Shown piece by piece: positions 18,022-26,648 of a DNA stretch of 64,000 nt; within the stretch, counting starts at the first letter, position 1, and the number at the start of each line of letters is the position of its first letter. Below the pieces are notes generated by a model. That model had not been told where the DNA came from. It saw nothing but the letters and a program-made list of their open reading frames with translations, and ran no database searches. Origin of the DNA: Lysinibacter cavernae (GTDB lineage Bacteria; Actinomycetota; Actinomycetes; Actinomycetales; Microbacteriaceae). The stretch is from NCBI RefSeq assembly GCF_011758565.1, contig NZ_JAAMOX010000001.1, forward strand, positions 310,001 to 374,000, read 5' to 3'. A program made the translations under genes and the position numbers.

Positions 18022-19784
18022 GCACGTTGTTTGGATTAGACGAGGCCCTCGTGCAGGCCGCTGCCGGCAAGCTCCTCGGCCCCCTCAATACCGCAGACGT
18101 TGATCTTCCCGCGGTGTTTGCCCGTTCGGTGTGGAGCCGCTTGGCCGAACCTGGAGACAGGGTCGCCGGAGCAGTTGTCGCAGCAATAGGGCCGTCGGAA
18201 GCGCTCAACGCGCTTCTTGACGGCACGCTCAGGCGGGCTATCCGATCGGTTGAAGGCGAGCGCCACCGTGAACCAGATCATGATCTACGCAGGGGCGAGA
18301 ACACCGCAAACGGAGGGTTGCCGGGTCGCGACTCAGCAGCGCCAGCCGCTAGAACCGGTCAAACACTGCGCACCGGTCAGACAACGAGCACCGGTCGAGA
18401 TCCGGACCAGTCGCTCGCCACCGCAATTGAACGCTGGCTTCCACGGCTCAACTCCGCTGAAGTGTTGCGAACGGTTGATGCAGCGGAACAGCTCGGGGCG
18501 CGTCTCATCACACCAGAACATCCCGCCTGGCCAGACAAACTGAATGACTTAGAGTTCCACGCGCCACTTGCGCTGTGGGTGAGAGGTTCGATCGAACACC
18601 TGCGGTGTCCAAGCGTGAGCATTGTTGGGTCGCGTGCTGCCTCTGGCTACGGCGAGCACGTAACGGCTGAGTTTGCAGGCGGGCTGACAACCCGAGGCAT
18701 CAACATCGTTTCAGGAGGAGCCTACGGCATCGATGGAATGGCCCACCGGGCAGCCCTTGCCGGCAGCGCACCAACGATTGCGGTGCTGGCCGGTGGAATT
18801 GACCGACTGTATCCGAGCGGTCACGAAGACCTACTTCGGCGAATTATTGCGCAGGGGTCGGCGCTGAGTGAGCTGCCTCCTGGGTTCTCTCCAACACGGT
18901 GGCGGTTTTTGCAACGCAATAGGCTCATCGCAGCGCTCTCGACAGTGACCCTCGTCTGCGAAGCTGGCACACGATCAGGGTCGCTCAACACCGCTGCGCA
19001 CGCCTCCTCACTTGGCCGCGCCCTCGGGGCGGTACCCGGACCAATAACCTCCGCCGCATCGGCGGGCTGTCATCGTCTGCTCCGTGAGTTTGACGCCTCC
19101 TGTATCACGAGCCTAGAAGACTTGGACGAGTTGTTCTGGGGTATTAATCATGACCCAAACGTCCAGGCAAACTGCGTTGGGGGCCACAGCGATGATACGA
19201 CACAGCAGTCGCTAGACGGCCGCAAGCCAGGCGACCAGGGGAGCGAACCTGCTGGACAAGGCACCGAGTTTGTGAATGAATCTTGCGAACCGAATGAAGC
19301 GTTCTTGGGGCGCGCCACCGAGGGCGAGGCCTCGAATCTCAACCAACAGACCCAGAGCCTGCAGACCCAAAGCCAGCAGAGCCAGAGCCAGCAATCCCAG
19401 AACCGACAATCGCCGAGCCAACAAGGTCAAACACAACAAAACCTCAGCTCGAAAGCCATCCTGCTGTCCGACACACGTTTACCGCACGAACAAGACGCAT
19501 CGGGTCAGATATCCGACCGTCCATGCGGCAGCGGATCGTCAACGGAACAAAACAGCAGGGTCGGAGCCGTCCGAACATCCGCAACGTCGATTCGGCTGCT
19601 CGACGCGTTGAAGCCACGTGCTCCAAAAACGATTATTGAGCTTGCGCGGGAGACCGGTCTCGACCCTGCCAGCGTGAGAGCAGGGCTCGGTGAGCTCTTC
19701 GCCGAGGGGCGCGCACAGGAGCATGATCGGGGCTGGACACACGGGCCAACCGTGAATTCCGCTGCGCGCCCGTCGCGAGGGTAA
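18018..19784 (+). CDS. dprA: DNA-processing protein DprA with Gln/Ser-rich linker
   Basis: Recombination mediator that loads RecA on incoming single-stranded DNA, 588 residues against about 300-400 for most family members. The Rossmann-fold core (about 155-375) shows SIVGSRAASGYGEHVT, GGAYGIDGMAHRAAL, LAGGIDRLYPSGHEDLL and GTRSGSLNTAAHA. A winged-helix domain (about 521-580, LLDALKPRAPKTIIELA) ends the protein. Two low-complexity parts explain the length: a Thr/Gly/Arg-rich piece near residues 90-135 and a long linker (376-520) with a Gln/Ser-rich core at about 441-479. Coupled to comM by an ATGA overlap. Confidence 0.93.
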   Translation: MSTLFGLDEALVQAAAGKLLGPLNTADVDLPAVFARSVWSRLAEPGDRVAGAVVAAIGPSEALNALLDGTLRRAIRSVEGERHREPDHDLRRGENTANGGLPGRDSAAPAARTGQTLRTGQTTSTGRDPDQSLATAIERWLPRLNSAEVLRTVDAAEQLGARLITPEHPAWPDKLNDLEFHAPLALWVRGSIEHLRCPSVSIVGSRAASGYGEHVTAEFAGGLTTRGINIVSGGAYGIDGMAHRAALAGSAPTIAVLAGGIDRLYPSGHEDLLRRIIAQGSALSELPPGFSPTRWRFLQRNRLIAALSTVTLVCEAGTRSGSLNTAAHASSLGRALGAVPGPITSAASAGCHRLLREFDASCITSLEDLDELFWGINHDPNVQANCVGGHSDDTTQQSLDGRKPGDQGSEPAGQGTEFVNESCEPNEAFLGRATEGEASNLNQQTQSLQTQSQQSQSQQSQNRQSPSQQGQTQQNLSSKAILLSDTRLPHEQDASGQISDRPCGSGSSTEQNSRVGAVRTSATSIRLLDALKPRAPKTIIELARETGLDPASVRAGLGELFAEGRAQEHDRGWTHGPTVNSAARPSRG

Positions 19785-19887
19785 TCAGCGGCTCGTGTTG
19801 ATCGCATAGGGATGAGCGCCGAGTCGAGCTAATGCGTTCTCGGCGTGGAATCGGTGTAGCTGTGTTTTCTGAAGGCAGAATGGGGAG

Positions 19888-20853
19888 ATGAACCTCGAGC
19901 GCGCGATCGACGACTACACGTCATACCTTCGTGCGGAACGGGGGTACTCAGAGCAGACCGTTCGCGCCTATCGGGCAGACCTTCTTGGCCTCAGCCAGTT
20001 CCTCCAAACAGCGCAGGGCCCGAAAGCATGGTTTGAACTTGACGATCTGCGTGACTGGCTCTGGGATGCCCAAAATAGGGGACTATCGAGCAGTACCATC
20101 GCCCGGCGAACAGCATCCGTCAAAGGATTCAGCCATTGGCTGGCCAAACGCGGATATCGGGAAACCGATATCGCGGCCCGGCTTGTCGGCCCCAAAGCGA
20201 GCAAACACCTCCCTCGCGTTGTGACACGGCCCCAGATGGACGAATTACTTGCGGGACTCCAACTCCGTGCTGCCGCAGGTGACCCGATTGCCCTTCGAGA
20301 TACAGCAGTGATTGAGCTGCTCTACGGTTCGGCGCTACGTGTATCCGAAGTCGCTAGCCTCAATATTGCCGATATCGACCATGAACGGCTCACCGTGCGA
20401 GTGACAGGAAAAGGCGACAAACAACGTGTCGTCCCTTTCGGTGTTCCTGCAGAGAAAGCGCTCCTTGCCTACGAGGTACACGCGAGGCCGATGCTCATGA
20501 CGTCAAGCAAGGACGCCCCTGAGACGGTGTCCAGTACCAGAGCGGCGCAGCCGCTCGCTCCCGACAGGGTCCCGCAGAATGCGTATTTCCTGGGGTCGCG
20601 AGGTCGCAGGGTCGGGACTCGCGCGCTCTACACCGCTGTGGCGAATTTGCTCTCTGAACTTCCTGGCGCCGGAGGAAACGGCCCGCACACGCTTCGACAC
20701 ACGGCAGCGACGCACCTGCTCGACGGGGGAGCCGATCTCAGGGCTGTCCAAGAAATGCTCGGACACGCCAGCTTGGCGACGACCCAAATCTACACGCACG
20801 TCTCAAGCGAGAAACTCGCCCAAACCTACCGAACGGCCCACCCTCGCGCTTAA
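19888..20853 (+). CDS. xerC: tyrosine recombinase XerC-like
   Basis: 321 residues. N-terminal SAM-like core-binding domain (1-95) and C-terminal catalytic domain with the full set R151, K175, H267, R270, H293 and nucleophile Y302 (LRVSE, TGKGDK, PHTLRHTAATHLL, LGHASLATTQIYTHV). Role: resolving chromosome dimers at dif, usually with XerD, which is not in the window. Residues 203-231 are an extra Ser/Thr/Ala/Pro-rich segment inside the catalytic domain before YFLGSRGRRV. The position after dprA is standard for actinobacterial XerC. Confidence 0.92.
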   Translation: MNLERAIDDYTSYLRAERGYSEQTVRAYRADLLGLSQFLQTAQGPKAWFELDDLRDWLWDAQNRGLSSSTIARRTASVKGFSHWLAKRGYRETDIAARLVGPKASKHLPRVVTRPQMDELLAGLQLRAAAGDPIALRDTAVIELLYGSALRVSEVASLNIADIDHERLTVRVTGKGDKQRVVPFGVPAEKALLAYEVHARPMLMTSSKDAPETVSSTRAAQPLAPDRVPQNAYFLGSRGRRVGTRALYTAVANLLSELPGAGGNGPHTLRHTAATHLLDGGADLRAVQEMLGHASLATTQIYTHVSSEKLAQTYRTAHPRA

Positions 20854-20890
20854 CCCAGACTCGCCTGTGAACGGTACGAGTTGTGTAAGC

Positions 20891-20916
20891 TCTACGAGTC
20901 TTACGAGTCTTACGAG
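20891..20916. repeat. 9-base tandem repeat (TCTTACGAG)
   Basis: One TCTACGAG followed by two perfect TCTTACGAG units, directly after the xerC stop region. Confidence 0.6.
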
Positions 20917-20990
20917 CCAAGCGAACCACGCAAACCGTGCCCAGCCGTGCCCTTGTGCATGCTCGCGTTCATTGCCGTATGACAATGTGG

Positions 20991-21020
20991 CCACGTGTAG
21001 CCACGTGTAGCCACGTGTAG
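20991..21020. repeat. three perfect 10-base tandem repeats (CCACGTGTAG)
   Basis: CCACGTGTAG occurs three times head to tail. Each unit carries the palindrome CACGTG, so three palindromes are spaced exactly 10 bases, about one helical turn. Confidence 0.75.
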
Positions 21021-21150
21021 CCATCCGCACGTAGTTGCATGTGATCTCTCAGGCTATGAGCCCTCGCTTGCACGTACCTGGATCTCGCTTTGATCGGTCG
21101 GCCATAGTCTGCCCAGCTCACAGCAAAGGAGGCGCAATGCACCGTCCCAT

Positions 21151-21795
21151 TTACCTATCGGAGAGGGGAAGCAAGATGGGACGCGATACGAGGCCAAAAA
21201 GAATCATGGGGTTGACGTACTCACCGTTGAGCCTTGCCCCTACGTGTAAGCACGGCGCTATAGCCGATTCGTGAGTGAAATTGACCGGTGCTCTGTCTGG
21301 GTGGGTGTCGTGGCCTGAAGCGCAGTGTGCGTTCTCGGAAAGATCGTGTCGAATCTCTCCAAACGGCTGTCCGGCAGCGACACTGTCTCCTTGAACCAGG
21401 CTCGACTGCGCCGGCTCAAAACTTGAGATGTATCCGTCAGCGTGTCGGATGCTCACTACAGGCCGATCTACTACCGTGCCCTGAAAATGGATGACCCCGT
21501 CGGCTGGCGCGCGCAACTGCTGACGGTCAGCGACGACAAAATCTACGCCGCGATGTCCGGCACTGTATGGTGTCGACGGTGCCACGAAGGGCCGGTAAAT
21601 TTGCGGTGTTGGGGCAACGGGAAGCATCCACGGTGGTTGTGGACGTTTGAAACTCGGATGCATACTCGGGGCCACTATCGTGGCACGAGGTTCGGCGGAG
21701 GCTTCTGCATAGCTCTCGCTGCGAGGCAAACCGGTCACGGAGAGAACAGCCGTGGCTATGAACGCAGTAGCCGTTTTGAGAGTCAGGTATTTCAT
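21151..21795 (-). CDS. secreted M23 family peptidase
   Basis: 214 residues with an N-terminal signal peptide (hydrophobic run TATAFIATAVLSVTG, cleavage probably near ASA). LytM/M23 domain: zinc motif AGHRGVDF, APADGVIHF, then the actinobacterial CLHxG form of the last motif (PCLHVGARLNGEYVNPM). Between the paired cysteines (HC...CLH) lie about 19 extra residues rich in His and Asp (SGHDTHPDRAPVNFTH), absent from ordinary relatives. I prefer the second ATG (21795), which has AAGGA eight bases upstream; the first, at 21804, has none. Position before rpsB is usual for this family, whose exact cell-wall target is unknown. Confidence 0.85.
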   Translation of the reverse strand: MKYLTLKTATAFIATAVLSVTGLPRSESYAEASAEPRATIVAPSMHPSFKRPQPPWMLPVAPTPQIYRPFVAPSTPYSAGHRGVDFVVADRQQLRAPADGVIHFQGTVVDRPVVSIRHADGYISSFEPAQSSLVQGDSVAAGQPFGEIRHDLSENAHCASGHDTHPDRAPVNFTHESAIAPCLHVGARLNGEYVNPMILFGLVSRPILLPLSDR

Positions 21796-22146
21796 GTGAT
21801 TCATCCTTGTTGGCGGCTCCCAAGGGGCGGGGCCTGAGGGGATGATCGGTGAAGAAGCTGGACTGGTGGCAGGCTGTGGAAAGGTTTCCCGACTGTCAGC
21901 AGCAAAACGGTCAAAAACGCGTCGATCTGATTCAGCGAAATGCTACTATTGTCGAAGCATCTCGTTTACGAGGTGACTACGCGTGCCACAAACCGGTTGA
22001 AATCGTCGGTCTTGCACCTCATCTGCTCGAAAGAGTTCTTGTGGTGTGGAGCGATTGAAACCGTGGCACCAGGGGTTGTCTCACACTGAGGCAGTCAGCT
22101 AACCGACACGCATCTTCAACCGAAGGTGCAGACAAGGAGAACGGCC
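21796..22146. other. divergent promoter and leader region of rpsB
   Basis: 351 bases between the M23 gene and rpsB. A TACTAT hexamer at 21944-21949 is a possible -10, giving a leader of almost 200 bases, long enough for autoregulation by S2, although I recognise no known leader structure. AAGGAG precedes the rpsB ATG. An open frame at 21849-22058 has no family features and I do not call it. Confidence 0.35.
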
Positions 22147-23010
22147 ATGGCCGTCGTAACAATTCGCCAGCTGCTCGACAGCGGCGTTCACTTCGGGCAC
22201 CAGACCCGTCGTTGGAACCCGAAGATGAAGCGTTTTATCCTCACGGAGCGCTCGGGTATTTACATCATCGACCTGCAGCAGTCGCTTGGTCACATTGACA
22301 AGGCATATGACTTCGTCAAGACCACGGTTGCTCACGGTGGAACCATCCTCTTCGTTGGAACGAAGAAGCAGGCCCAGGAAGCGATTGCCGAGCAGGCAAC
22401 TCGCGTTGGGCAGCCCTACGTTAACCAGCGCTGGCTTGGTGGTCTGTTGACCAACTTCCAGACGGTTTCGCAGCGTCTCGCTCGCATGAAGGAGCTTGAG
22501 GAGCTGGACTTCGAGGGCACCACGAGTGGCTTCACCAAGAAGGAACTGCTGCTCAAGAAGCGCGAGCTCGACAAGCTGCACAAGAGCCTCGGTGGTATCC
22601 GCAACATGACCAAGACGCCTTCGGCGATCTGGATCGTTGACACCAAGAAAGAGCACCTCGCCATTGACGAGGCCAAGAAGCTTGGTATCCCGGTTATCGC
22701 TATCCTCGACACCAACTGCGACCCTGACGACGTGAACTACCCGATTCCGGGTAACGACGACGCCATCCGAAGCGTTGCGCTGCTGACCCGTGTGGTTGCA
22801 GATGCTGCTGCTGAGGGCCTCGTTGAGCGTCACCAGAAGTCCGACGCATCGGAGGCTCCTGCCGAGCCTCTCGCCGAGTGGGAGGCAGAGCTGCTCGCAG
22901 CTCCCGCCGATGCCGCTGCAGCACCTGCTGAAGAGGCACCAGCTGCCGAGGCTCCTGCAGAGGTAGCAGCGGAAGCTGCTACCGAAGCACCCGCCGAAGA
23001 AGCCAAGTAA
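22147..23010 (+). CDS. rpsB: 30S ribosomal protein S2
   Basis: S2, 287 residues. Conserved [42 protein letters not shown] and [16 protein letters not shown] at 22147 behind AAGGAG; the frame is open 7 codons further but without a site. The last 45 residues are an Ala/Glu/Pro tail ([15 protein letters not shown]...) like the one on S16 in this window. Followed by tsf in the order seen across bacteria. Confidence 0.98.
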   Translation: MAVVTIRQLLDSGVHFGHQTRRWNPKMKRFILTERSGIYIIDLQQSLGHIDKAYDFVKTTVAHGGTILFVGTKKQAQEAIAEQATRVGQPYVNQRWLGGLLTNFQTVSQRLARMKELEELDFEGTTSGFTKKELLLKKRELDKLHKSLGGIRNMTKTPSAIWIVDTKKEHLAIDEAKKLGIPVIAILDTNCDPDDVNYPIPGNDDAIRSVALLTRVVADAAAEGLVERHQKSDASEAPAEPLAEWEAELLAAPADAAAAPAEEAPAAEAPAEVAAEAATEAPAEEAK

Positions 23011-23030
23011 CTTTCATAGTTGAGGGTCGG

Positions 23031-23067
23031 CATCCGCGAGAGAATTCTCCCTCACGGATGCCGGCCG
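23031..23067 (+). terminator. hairpin between rpsB and tsf
   Basis: CGGCATCCG and CGGATGCCG pair as a 9-base stem around an imperfect inner stem. There is no U-run, so partial attenuation or 3' end protection is more likely than a full stop. Confidence 0.4.
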
Positions 23068-23128
23068 CACAGATTGTCAGTTTCACCGTTTATACACGTA
23101 CATACGTCATAACGAGGAGTTTAAACAC

Positions 23129-23956
23129 ATGGCTAATTTCAGCCTAGAAGCAGTCAAGACACTTCGCGAGCGCCTCGGTGCCGGAATGGTTGACAGCAAG
23201 AATGCCCTGATCGAAGCAGAGGGCGACATCGAGAAGGCCATTGAGATTCTTCGTCTCAAGGGCATGAAAGGTGTTGCAAAGCGCGAGGGTCGCTCAACGA
23301 GCGAGGGCCTTGTAGCTGCAAAAGAGAGCGGCAAGACCGCAACGCTCATCGAGCTCGCCTGCGAGACCGACTTCGTTGCGAAGAACGAGAAGTTCATTGC
23401 CCTCGCTGACACGGTACTCGACGCCATTGTTGCCGCCGGCGCACGCACCCTCGAAGAGGCGCTTGCTGCACCAGCTGCGGGCAAGACCGTTGCTGATGTC
23501 ATCACCGACGAGGCAGCAATCCTCGGCGAGAAGGTAGAGCTTCGTCGCATCGCCGTTGTTGATGGTGAGCACTTCGCGATTTACCTGCACAAGACGAGCA
23601 AGGACCTGCCACCTCAGGTTGGCGTTGTTGTTGGATACGCCGGAGATGACGAAGAGACCGCTCGCAGCATTGCGCAGCACATCTCATTCGCCGACCCGCT
23701 GTACCTCTCGCGCGACGAGGTTCCTACGGCTGATGTCGAGAAGGAGCGCGAGCTCGTTACCGAGATCGCCAAGAACGAGGGAAAGCCAGAAGCTGCCCTT
23801 CCAAAGATCATTGAAGGACGCCTCACTGGCTTCTTCAAGACGGTTGTTCTTGTTGACCAGGACTACGCTCGCGACAACAAGCAGAGCGTTGCCAAGGTTC
23901 TCGAGACCTCAGGCCTGACGTTGAGCGGCTTCGCCCGTTTCAAGGTTGGCGCTTAA
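23129..23956 (+). CDS. tsf: translation elongation factor Ts
   Basis: Nucleotide exchange factor for EF-Tu, 275 residues. N-terminal UBA-like domain (VKTLRERLGAGMVDSKNALIEAEGD), then the family signature ELACETDFVAKNEKF, and the core dimer-like domains. ATG at 23129 behind GAGGAG. Ends the rpsB-tsf unit at a terminator (23969-24007). Confidence 0.98.
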   Translation: MANFSLEAVKTLRERLGAGMVDSKNALIEAEGDIEKAIEILRLKGMKGVAKREGRSTSEGLVAAKESGKTATLIELACETDFVAKNEKFIALADTVLDAIVAAGARTLEEALAAPAAGKTVADVITDEAAILGEKVELRRIAVVDGEHFAIYLHKTSKDLPPQVGVVVGYAGDDEETARSIAQHISFADPLYLSRDEVPTADVEKERELVTEIAKNEGKPEAALPKIIEGRLTGFFKTVVLVDQDYARDNKQSVAKVLETSGLTLSGFARFKVGA

Positions 23957-23968
23957 GTACGACCTTCG

Positions 23969-24007
23969 AAAAGGAGTCCGAACCCTCACAGGGATCGGGC
24001 TCCTTTT
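23969..24007 (+). terminator. intrinsic terminator of tsf
   Basis: AAAAGGAGTCCGAACCC pairs with the GGGATCGGGCTCCTTTT side, a stem of about 15 pairs ending in CCTTTTCTC on the plus strand, 13 bases after the tsf stop. Confidence 0.85.
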
Positions 24008-24050
24008 CTCTGCCATAAACACTGCCCAAATCTGATCTCAGGCTAAGGGC

Positions 24051-24121
24051 ACCGCATGTATTTGCGACTTTCTGCGTAATAATCAGGATTTTGCAGCAGA
24101 AACTCGCAAATAGATGCAGGT
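24051..24121. repeat. dispersed intergenic palindrome family A, copy 2 (inverted)
   Basis: 71-base element; its reverse complement aligns end to end with 13159-13230. The outer arms are conserved and an inner stem (TTTCTGC / GCAGAAA) is kept although its sequence differs from copy 1, which supports selection or origin as a hairpin. Confidence 0.7.
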
Positions 24122-24231
24122 TTGGAGCGCATTGGCAGTAGACGCAAATGCGTGACGGCGCTCACGGAGCGCCCAGCAACGAGCCCTCATTGTCGGCTAC
24201 CCTAGACAGTGGCAACTGAAGAGTAAGGAAC

Positions 24232-24951
24232 ATGATGACAGGAACAAATCGTCGACGTCGAGTACTGCTGAAGCTTTCGGGCGAGGCATTCGGTGGGGGA
24301 CAGCTTGGGGTCAACCCAGACATCGTGAGCTCTATTGCTAAAGAAATCGCGGCTGCAACGGACCAGGTAGAAGTTGCCATCGTTGTTGGCGGCGGAAACT
24401 TCTTCCGTGGTGCAGAGCTTTCGCAGCGCGGAATGGACCGCGGTCGCGCGGACTACATGGGCATGTTGGGAACCGTTATGAATGCCCTCGCCCTTCAAGA
24501 CTTTATCGAGCAGGCGGGTGTTGGATGCCGTGTGCAGTCCGCCATCACGATGACTCAGGTCGCCGAGACCTACATCCCGCTTCGCGCCATTCGTCACCTT
24601 GAGAAGAGCCGTGTTGTGGTGTTTGGTGCGGGTGCTGGGCTTCCGTATTTCTCGACCGACACGGTTGCGGCGCAGCGTGCGCTCGAAATTCACGCTGACG
24701 TTGTCCTTGTTGCCAAAAACGGCGTCGACGGCGTCTACACCGCCGATCCACGACTCGATGCGACCGCAACGAAGATCGAGAGCATCCAGTATCAGGAGGC
24801 CCTCCAGAAGGGGCTGAAAGTGGTTGACTCGACGGCCTTCAGTCTGTGCATGGACAACAAAATGCCGATGCGGGTCTTCGGGATGGAGCCTGCTGGCAAC
24901 GTAACCGCCGCCATCCTTGGCGAAGAGATCGGTACCCTGGTTCACGCCTAG
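24232..24951 (+). CDS. pyrH: UMP kinase
   Basis: Phosphorylates UMP to UDP, 239 residues, amino-acid-kinase fold. Motifs: [23 protein letters not shown], the [15 protein letters not shown] dimer/allosteric segment, [15 protein letters not shown] and [18 protein letters not shown] at 24232 with AAGGAA upstream. In the standard pyrH-frr-cdsA order. Confidence 0.97.
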   Translation: MMTGTNRRRRVLLKLSGEAFGGGQLGVNPDIVSSIAKEIAAATDQVEVAIVVGGGNFFRGAELSQRGMDRGRADYMGMLGTVMNALALQDFIEQAGVGCRVQSAITMTQVAETYIPLRAIRHLEKSRVVVFGAGAGLPYFSTDTVAAQRALEIHADVVLVAKNGVDGVYTADPRLDATATKIESIQYQEALQKGLKVVDSTAFSLCMDNKMPMRVFGMEPAGNVTAAILGEEIGTLVHA

Positions 24952-24965
24952 GCCAACTGCTCTAC

Positions 24966-24971
24966 TAGACT
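24966..24971 (+). promoter_or_regulatory. candidate -10 box (TAGACT) upstream of frr
   Basis: TAGACT just after the pyrH stop, 32 bases before the frr GTG, which has its own AAAGGAG site, so this transcript would have a short leader. Confidence 0.3.
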
Positions 24972-25003
24972 TAACCTGCTTGTCACATGAAAAAGGAGTT
25001 GCC

Positions 25004-25558
25004 GTGATCGCTGACGTTCTCGAACAGACCACCCAAAAGATGGCTAAGGCTGTTGACGTTGCAAAAGATGATTTTGCCACGGTGCGAACCGGACGCGCGA
25101 ACCCGGCGCTGTTTCAGAAGATTCAGGTTGACTACTACGGCACGCCGACGCCGCTTGAGCAGCTCGCATCTCTGCAGAACCAAGAGGCTCGTACCATCCT
25201 GGTGACGCCCTACGACAAGTCTGCGCTGAAGGCTATTGAAACCGCTATTCGCGATACCCCGAACCTTGGCGCAAACCCGAGCAACGACGGAACTGTTGTT
25301 CGTGTCACGATGCCTGAGCTCACCGAGGACCGTCGCAAAGAGTACGTCAAGATCGTTCGTGGTAAGGCCGAGGATGCCCGTGTGACGGTTCGCAACCTGC
25401 GCCGCAAGTCGAAGGATGACCTTGACGCTCTCAAGTCTGAGGTTGGCGACGACGAGGTGGCGCGTGCTGAAAAAGAGCTCGAAGCCGTAACCAAGGCCCA
25501 CGTCGAGGCAATTGACGAGGCGCTCAAGCGTAAAGAAGCCGAACTGCTCGAGGTATAG
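25004..25558 (+). CDS. frr: ribosome recycling factor
   Basis: Splits post-termination ribosomes together with EF-G. 184 residues, normal length. Conserved [26 protein letters not shown] and [20 protein letters not shown] use the GTG at 25004 with AAAGGAG five bases away; the upstream-open frame lies in the end of pyrH. Confidence 0.97.
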   Translation: MIADVLEQTTQKMAKAVDVAKDDFATVRTGRANPALFQKIQVDYYGTPTPLEQLASLQNQEARTILVTPYDKSALKAIETAIRDTPNLGANPSNDGTVVRVTMPELTEDRRKEYVKIVRGKAEDARVTVRNLRRKSKDDLDALKSEVGDDEVARAEKELEAVTKAHVEAIDEALKRKEAELLEV

Positions 25559-25563
25559 CCGTC

Positions 25564-26598
25564 GTGGGGGAGCAGCCGCTTCCCGAGGATGCTCGGGGGC
25601 ATGATCCGAATCACGGCGACCAAGCTGCGTCAGGAAGCGAGCCTGAGGCGCACTCCTCATCGCCCCTGCATGTACACTCGGCGTTCGAAACGACTCGCAA
25701 CGAGCTCCGTGCACAGCTTGAGGCAACAAAGGCCCAGATCGATGCTACTAACGCAAAAATCGAGGCAAAAGCCGGGCGCAACCTGTTTCTCGCGATTGGC
25801 AGTGGCCTTGGGTTTGCGGTTGTGTTCCTTGGGTCGCTATTCGCGCTTCCCGATTTGTTTGTGGTGCTGGTCGCAGCGTTTGTCGGTGTGACGGTCCTCG
25901 AGCTCGCAACGGCCTTTCGTGGTGCTGGCCGCTATGTTCCACGCATCGGAAGCGTTATTTCGGCGCTGGGCATGGTAGCTGGAACGTATTTCTGGGGTGC
26001 GTTTGGGTTGCTAATAACGCTGTTCGTCGCGGTCATTGTTGTGACCGTGTGGCGTTCGGTTGAGCTGTACCTCTTTAAGAGCCATCGCTCGTCTACGCTT
26101 CGGTTCGGTGCTGACCTCGCTGCTGGCGTGTTGACGCTTGTCTACGTCGCGTTTTTTGCTTCGTTTACTATCCTGCTTCGCCATGGTGACAACGGTGAAT
26201 GGTGGATTTTCACCTTTGTGGCCGTTGTTGTCTCCGTCGATGTTGGGGCCTACGCCGCGGGAGTGACACTCGGCAAGCACAAGATGACGCCGAGAATTAG
26301 CCCAAATAAGACCTGGGAGGGCTTCGCGGGGGCGGCAATTGCTGCGCAAGTCGTTGCGATTGGCCTGACCGTTTTTGTTCTTGACTATCCGTGGTGGGCG
26401 GGCAGCATCATCGGCGTTGTGCTCCTCGTGACGGCCACCGGTGGCGACCTCACCGAGTCGCTCATCAAGCGAGATCTGGGCATCAAAGACATGAGTTCGT
26501 GGATTCCAGGACATGGTGGATTCCTCGACCGACTGGATTCGATCCTCCCGTCCGCCGCGGCAATGTACGGCATGTATCTCGTTTTTGCAATGCACTAG
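25564..26598 (+). CDS. cdsA: phosphatidate cytidylyltransferase
   Basis: Makes CDP-diacylglycerol from CTP and phosphatidic acid for phospholipid synthesis. 344 residues. About 75 hydrophilic residues, partly helical (ELRAQLEATKAQIDATNAKIEAKAG), come before some eight membrane segments. The C-terminal signature is present in KRDLGIKDMSSWIPGHGGFLDRLDS, as is SPNKTWEG. The start is a GTG 5 bases after frr; a later start that drops the soluble head cannot be excluded. In many actinobacteria dxr/ispG genes follow here; instead a DivIVA-domain gene does. Confidence 0.93.
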   Translation: MGEQPLPEDARGHDPNHGDQAASGSEPEAHSSSPLHVHSAFETTRNELRAQLEATKAQIDATNAKIEAKAGRNLFLAIGSGLGFAVVFLGSLFALPDLFVVLVAAFVGVTVLELATAFRGAGRYVPRIGSVISALGMVAGTYFWGAFGLLITLFVAVIVVTVWRSVELYLFKSHRSSTLRFGADLAAGVLTLVYVAFFASFTILLRHGDNGEWWIFTFVAVVVSVDVGAYAAGVTLGKHKMTPRISPNKTWEGFAGAAIAAQVVAIGLTVFVLDYPWWAGSIIGVVLLVTATGGDLTESLIKRDLGIKDMSSWIPGHGGFLDRLDSILPSAAAMYGMYLVFAMH

Positions 26599-26648
26599 CC
26601 AACTTTTTCAGCGTGCCGAATCGTGTTTCATGACTACTGCAGTGCAGA

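Larger units (their letters stand above)
20854..21150. other. convergent intergenic region with short tandem repeats
   Basis: 297 bases between xerC and the minus-strand M23 peptidase. It contains two short tandem repeats (listed separately) and no supported ORF. Confidence 0.4.

Noticed and set aside
21151-21795. Loss of the catalytic His in the M23 peptidase (CLH instead of HLH)
   Set aside because: The CLHxG form with a paired upstream HC is normal in the actinobacterial subfamily found beside rpsB, so it is not evidence of decay.
21849-22058. 69-residue open frame upstream of rpsB
   Set aside because: No conserved features, no ribosome binding site, and it covers the expected rpsB promoter and leader.
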